The notes beneath the pieces were generated by a model. That model was not told where the DNA came from. It saw only the letters and a program-made list of their open reading frames with translations, and ran no database searches. DNA of 64,000 nt from Drechslerella dactyloides (lineage: Eukaryota > Ascomycota > Orbiliomycetes > Orbiliales > Orbiliaceae), in contig JAGTWJ010000019.1 in assembly GCA_020064725.1 (NCBI GenBank), forward strand, positions 1,736,001 to 1,800,000. Direction: 5' to 3'. Both the position numbers and the translations under genes were made by a program. This document shows positions 61,128-64,000 of this stretch, one piece after another; position 1 is the first letter of the stretch; every line of letters begins with the position of its first letter.

Positions 61128-63940
61128 TCAAGGCCGGCTGAAATCGAAAGGTCGGCGGTCAAAGGGTGGAATATCCATGGATCGGCGTTCAGCAGGTGGA
61201 CGTTGGGCTGGCGGAGGGTTCACCGGTAGCTGCTCTATAGATGGGCGGTCGGTAGGAGCAAGGTCCATGGACCGACGCTCTACAGGCGTGCGATCCATAG
61301 GGGAGTAGTCCATGGACCGACGCTCTGTGAGTGTGCGGTCGGTAGGAGCAAGATCCATCGGCCGGGGCTCCGCAGGTTGGCGTTCCACGGCGGTGAAGTC
61401 CATGGACCGACGTTCCATGTACGGCTCATTCATGGGTGCAACGATGCTAGGAGCCGGTGCAGAGGGAGGGGGAGGGGGCAGAGGAGGGACAGCAACAGGG
61501 TTTGGAGGTTGAAAGCCCATAGGAGGGGGAGGGACAGCAACAGGGTTTGGAGGTTGGAAGCCCATAGGAGGGGGAGGGGCGGCAACAGGGTTTGGAGGTT
61601 GGAAGCCCATAGGCTGATACTCCGTAAATATACGATCGGACGTCGTCACTGTCGAGCCAGAACCTGATGTCGAACCAAGCGTGCTGGTCGACGATCTAAA
61701 GTCAAAATCGTCGTATCTTGGAGTTTGAGTCGGCGCTTGCGAAGGCGCTGCTGGCGGCGGCGCCTGGATGGGCTTCGGGAAGGGCTTTCGGCCACGGACG
61801 AAGTAGCTAAAGCGAGAGACTGATCAGTTCTACGTTACGACCGAAGGGAGAAGGTTCTGGGGAACCTACAATTTGAAGTAGCCGTGATACGACCGATTGA
61901 TAAGATCGTTACGGCAGAGAGCAATCAACGCTTCGACCTCGTCCGGCTACACATGATGAGCAAGTTAGCACAGGTGACCATAGATGGCGGAGCGTCTTGC
62001 GTGGTATGAAACTAACCTTCCAATTAAGAACTCTCGTGAAGACTGCGAGTGACAGAGCCTGTAGACCTTCCGACAGCGAAGTTCTCAAGTATCTCCCGTT
62101 TTCTTTCTGTCCTCTGTCCGCTGGCCAGTTGCCGAGGGGGCATTTGACGACGTCCTCGACAATGTCGACGAATCCAGCTTCTTCATACCACCCCTTAAGC
62201 TCCATGGCGATATCGATCGGTCGCCCAAAGGATCTTGCGGCGTCAACGTAGAGCTTCTCCCACTTCTTCCAATTGCAATCTGGTGGGAGTGTGCCATCGT
62301 CGCAGTAAGCGTGAGTCAGAACCTCCTGCGATTCCAGCCAGCCGCCAGGTGCAAGGTTCCTAGAAGCGATGGATATTAGCTCCCGATCATAGCGAAGGTT
62401 CAGCAACGTAGAGAGCTTACTCATAGGCTTGTTTTATTAATTTAGGCCAATTCTGTATCGACGCAAGCCCGGCAAGTCAGTCATTTCCTGTAGAATGGGA
62501 TCATTGCCAAGGCTGACTACTTACAGCTATACTCCCAAGCATCATTCGCATATGAATATAGTCGAACGGACTGGTAAAGTTCCATGTCTGCTCTTCAGAG
62601 GGAATCAGAATTCAGCTGCAATCGGAGATGGGTGTTAACATGACCATTGACTTACCAAGGTCATCGATCTCGAAGAGGACGTTTTCGGGAACCCACTCAG
62701 GCTGAGTGGGACTGAGATCGACCCCTCGAATCTAAGATAGCTAGTTAGCATTGACATAGTATCAATGCCGACGACTTATAATACGAACCCTGGCTTCTGG
62801 AAATTCATCTGCAAAATCAATAGCCCAAATTCCTGTTGAGGCAAACCCGAATGGGTTAGTATTGATACAGATTACAACAAGGATGTAGACCGCCCAAGGT
62901 GATTGGACTTACCTGTTCCCGTCCCTACGTCGAGAACCCGATGGAACTTGGGATTGGGAATTGTGTGTAAATCACCACCTTTCAACAGCCGAAAAATATG
63001 GTGCTGAAGGTCGAGCCGTTCATTTTCTCGGTCATCGTTGGGGTATAAATATACCCCATCGGGACCAAAACTATACATGACATTAGACCATACTCTTTTT
63101 CTGCATTAGACACCGGACCACACGAGAATGATGTATGAAAGCATCAACGGATACCCCAAAGCTTACCCAGGATAACGTCTTCCATTTTCATAGACGTAAT
63201 CAGTGACCGACGATGTTAAACTCCAGCCAGCAAAGCTGTCCGCCACACAACAAAGCCACGTTAGCAACTGTATGACTCTCAGCAAGTAAGCGAGTAAGGA
63301 GACAAGGATGCGAGAGCAATGAATCCACAACGTTGCCTCGTCGAGAGTGCAAGGGCATTTCCTTCAGACAGCAGCTGAGAGAATTGTGTGGTGTTGCTGG
63401 CCTGCATGCATCCCGATTGGGAAAACATGCAAGATGCAATGCACGAGCCGTCACAACGCAGAGAGAACAATCACACAATCACGAGGCTTAGCTGGGTGGC
63501 TCCCGTCAGTTCAACCGGGCCGGCTTACCTTTCCGAGTCGTCATCGGATGAAGTTGGCGCTGGCTAGGAGACACAAGAGAATTAGCTAGGTGTTCAGCGA
63601 AAGGGAAAGTGATATTTGTTTGGTGAGAAGGGAAGTTCCGAGAGTCGAATTCTTGATCGCGCAAAGGCCCAAGCTCCACGGCCATCCATTTAAGCGCCTG
63701 TTTGGCTCAAGCCCCTGTCTGCGCAGCAGGCTGGTGGTGTGAGGCTGCGAGGCGTGGACCGGATGGTAGACGGACCCGTTGGGCCAAACAGTAGACCCCG
63801 CACAAGGAGGCAAACAGAACAAAAAAAAAAAGTGAGAGAGAATGCTTCTCGGGTAGGACAAGGAAAGAAGAAGTTTGTGTTCGCGGTCAGAAACTTACAT
63901 CAGCTTCTATCAGATCAGAGATCCTAAGTCCCCTGCTCAT
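61128..63940 (-). CDS. LaeA-like SAM-dependent methyltransferase with Pro-rich repeat tail
   Basis: Related to LaeA-type regulators of secondary metabolism and development (class I methyltransferase, probably nuclear). Eleven exons: 63940-63899, 63563-63529, 63235-63167, 63070-62913, 62832-62789, 62731-62656, 62592-62525, 62452-62421, 62359-62017, 61946-61870 and 61806-61128; all phases agree; 540 aa. The family start VTDYVYENGRRY is followed by LDLQHHIF, motif I VLDVGTGTG (94-102) with IWAIDFADEFP, GVDLSPTQPEWVPENV, FDYIHMRMM, NLAPGGWLE, and the C-terminal NRSYHGYFKFYFVRGRKP. After this normal end come about 200 extra residues: three MGFQPPNPVA-type repeats and several RRSMD blocks. The donor of intron 5 is the unusual GTTCGT. 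The start exon (MSRGLRISDLIEAD) and the small exons 2-3 are the least certain. Confidence 0.85.
61476..61610 (-). repeat. three tandem 45-bp coding repeats in the LaeA-like gene
   Basis: Units at 61610-61566, 61565-61521 and 61520-61476 each encode a 15-residue block, MGFQPPNPVA then a proline run. The first two units differ mainly at one codon (Ala versus Val); the third ends in an extended Pro/Leu run. Confidence 0.92.
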
Positions 63941-64000
63941 GGTGAAAGTTCAAAAGAGTCGATCGTATAACAAAACAATGTTTCTGGAGAAGATAAGGAG

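Noticed and set aside
1..64000. CRISPR arrays, operons, ribosome-binding sites, insertion sequences
   Set aside because: The window is eukaryotic nuclear DNA with spliced genes; no such structures were seen.

Overview
The window is nuclear DNA of a filamentous ascomycete (Pezizomycotina). The genes are intron-bearing, with short GT-AG introns mostly of 50-150 nt and CT[A/G]A[C/T]-type branch sites. The proteins are fungal: an XlnR/Xyr1 xylanase regulator, a LaeA-like methyltransferase, a Clr2-type silencing factor, Tim44, a stand-alone TrpD and an SGT2-type TPR co-chaperone. Coding stretches look richer in G+C than the intergenic DNA. I cannot fix the class or genus from sequence alone.

Layout. 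1-84: 5' end of a minus-strand gene cut by the window edge. 85-5163: no convincing gene. 5164-5955: intronless Ser-rich protein (+). 6935-8232: anthranilate phosphoribosyltransferase (-), divergent from TIM44 (9060-10739, +), followed by an SGT2-like co-chaperone (11449-12754, +). 13803-14870 (-) and 15280-17460 (+) are a divergent pair of probable cell-surface or membrane proteins. 19162-20388: aldo/keto reductase of the pyridoxal-reductase type (+), tail to tail with a large conserved hypothetical protein (20620-22679, -). 23463-24551: secreted GILT-family thiol reductase (+) with two 20-residue N-terminal repeats. 27051-28121 (-): protein starting MGCAASK, a likely N-myristoylated and palmitoylated protein. 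33197-34859: aldehyde dehydrogenase (-), divergent from a Clr2-like heterochromatin protein (35746-37859, +). 41583-44663: xlnR (-). 44664-57226: a 12.5-kb stretch with no confident gene. 57227-59637: HRI-like eIF2-alpha kinase (-). 61128-63940: 11-exon LaeA-like methyltransferase with a Pro-rich repeat tail (-).

There is no biosynthetic cluster: the genes are a mix of housekeeping functions (Trp synthesis, mitochondrial import, protein targeting) and regulators (XlnR, LaeA-like, Clr2-like, eIF2 kinase). Roughly 30 kb or more of the 64 kb is intergenic, which is sparse for an ascomycete. The less usual signals are a strong excess of the palindromic octamer TGCATGCA outside genes, tandem-repeat protein modules in the GILT and LaeA-like proteins, a histone-H3-like basic tail on the Clr2-like protein, and a probable in-frame 96-nt intron in the kinase.

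Exon boundaries were assigned by hand from reading-frame continuity and GT/AG sites. Multi-exon features are given as the full span, with exons listed in the evidence.
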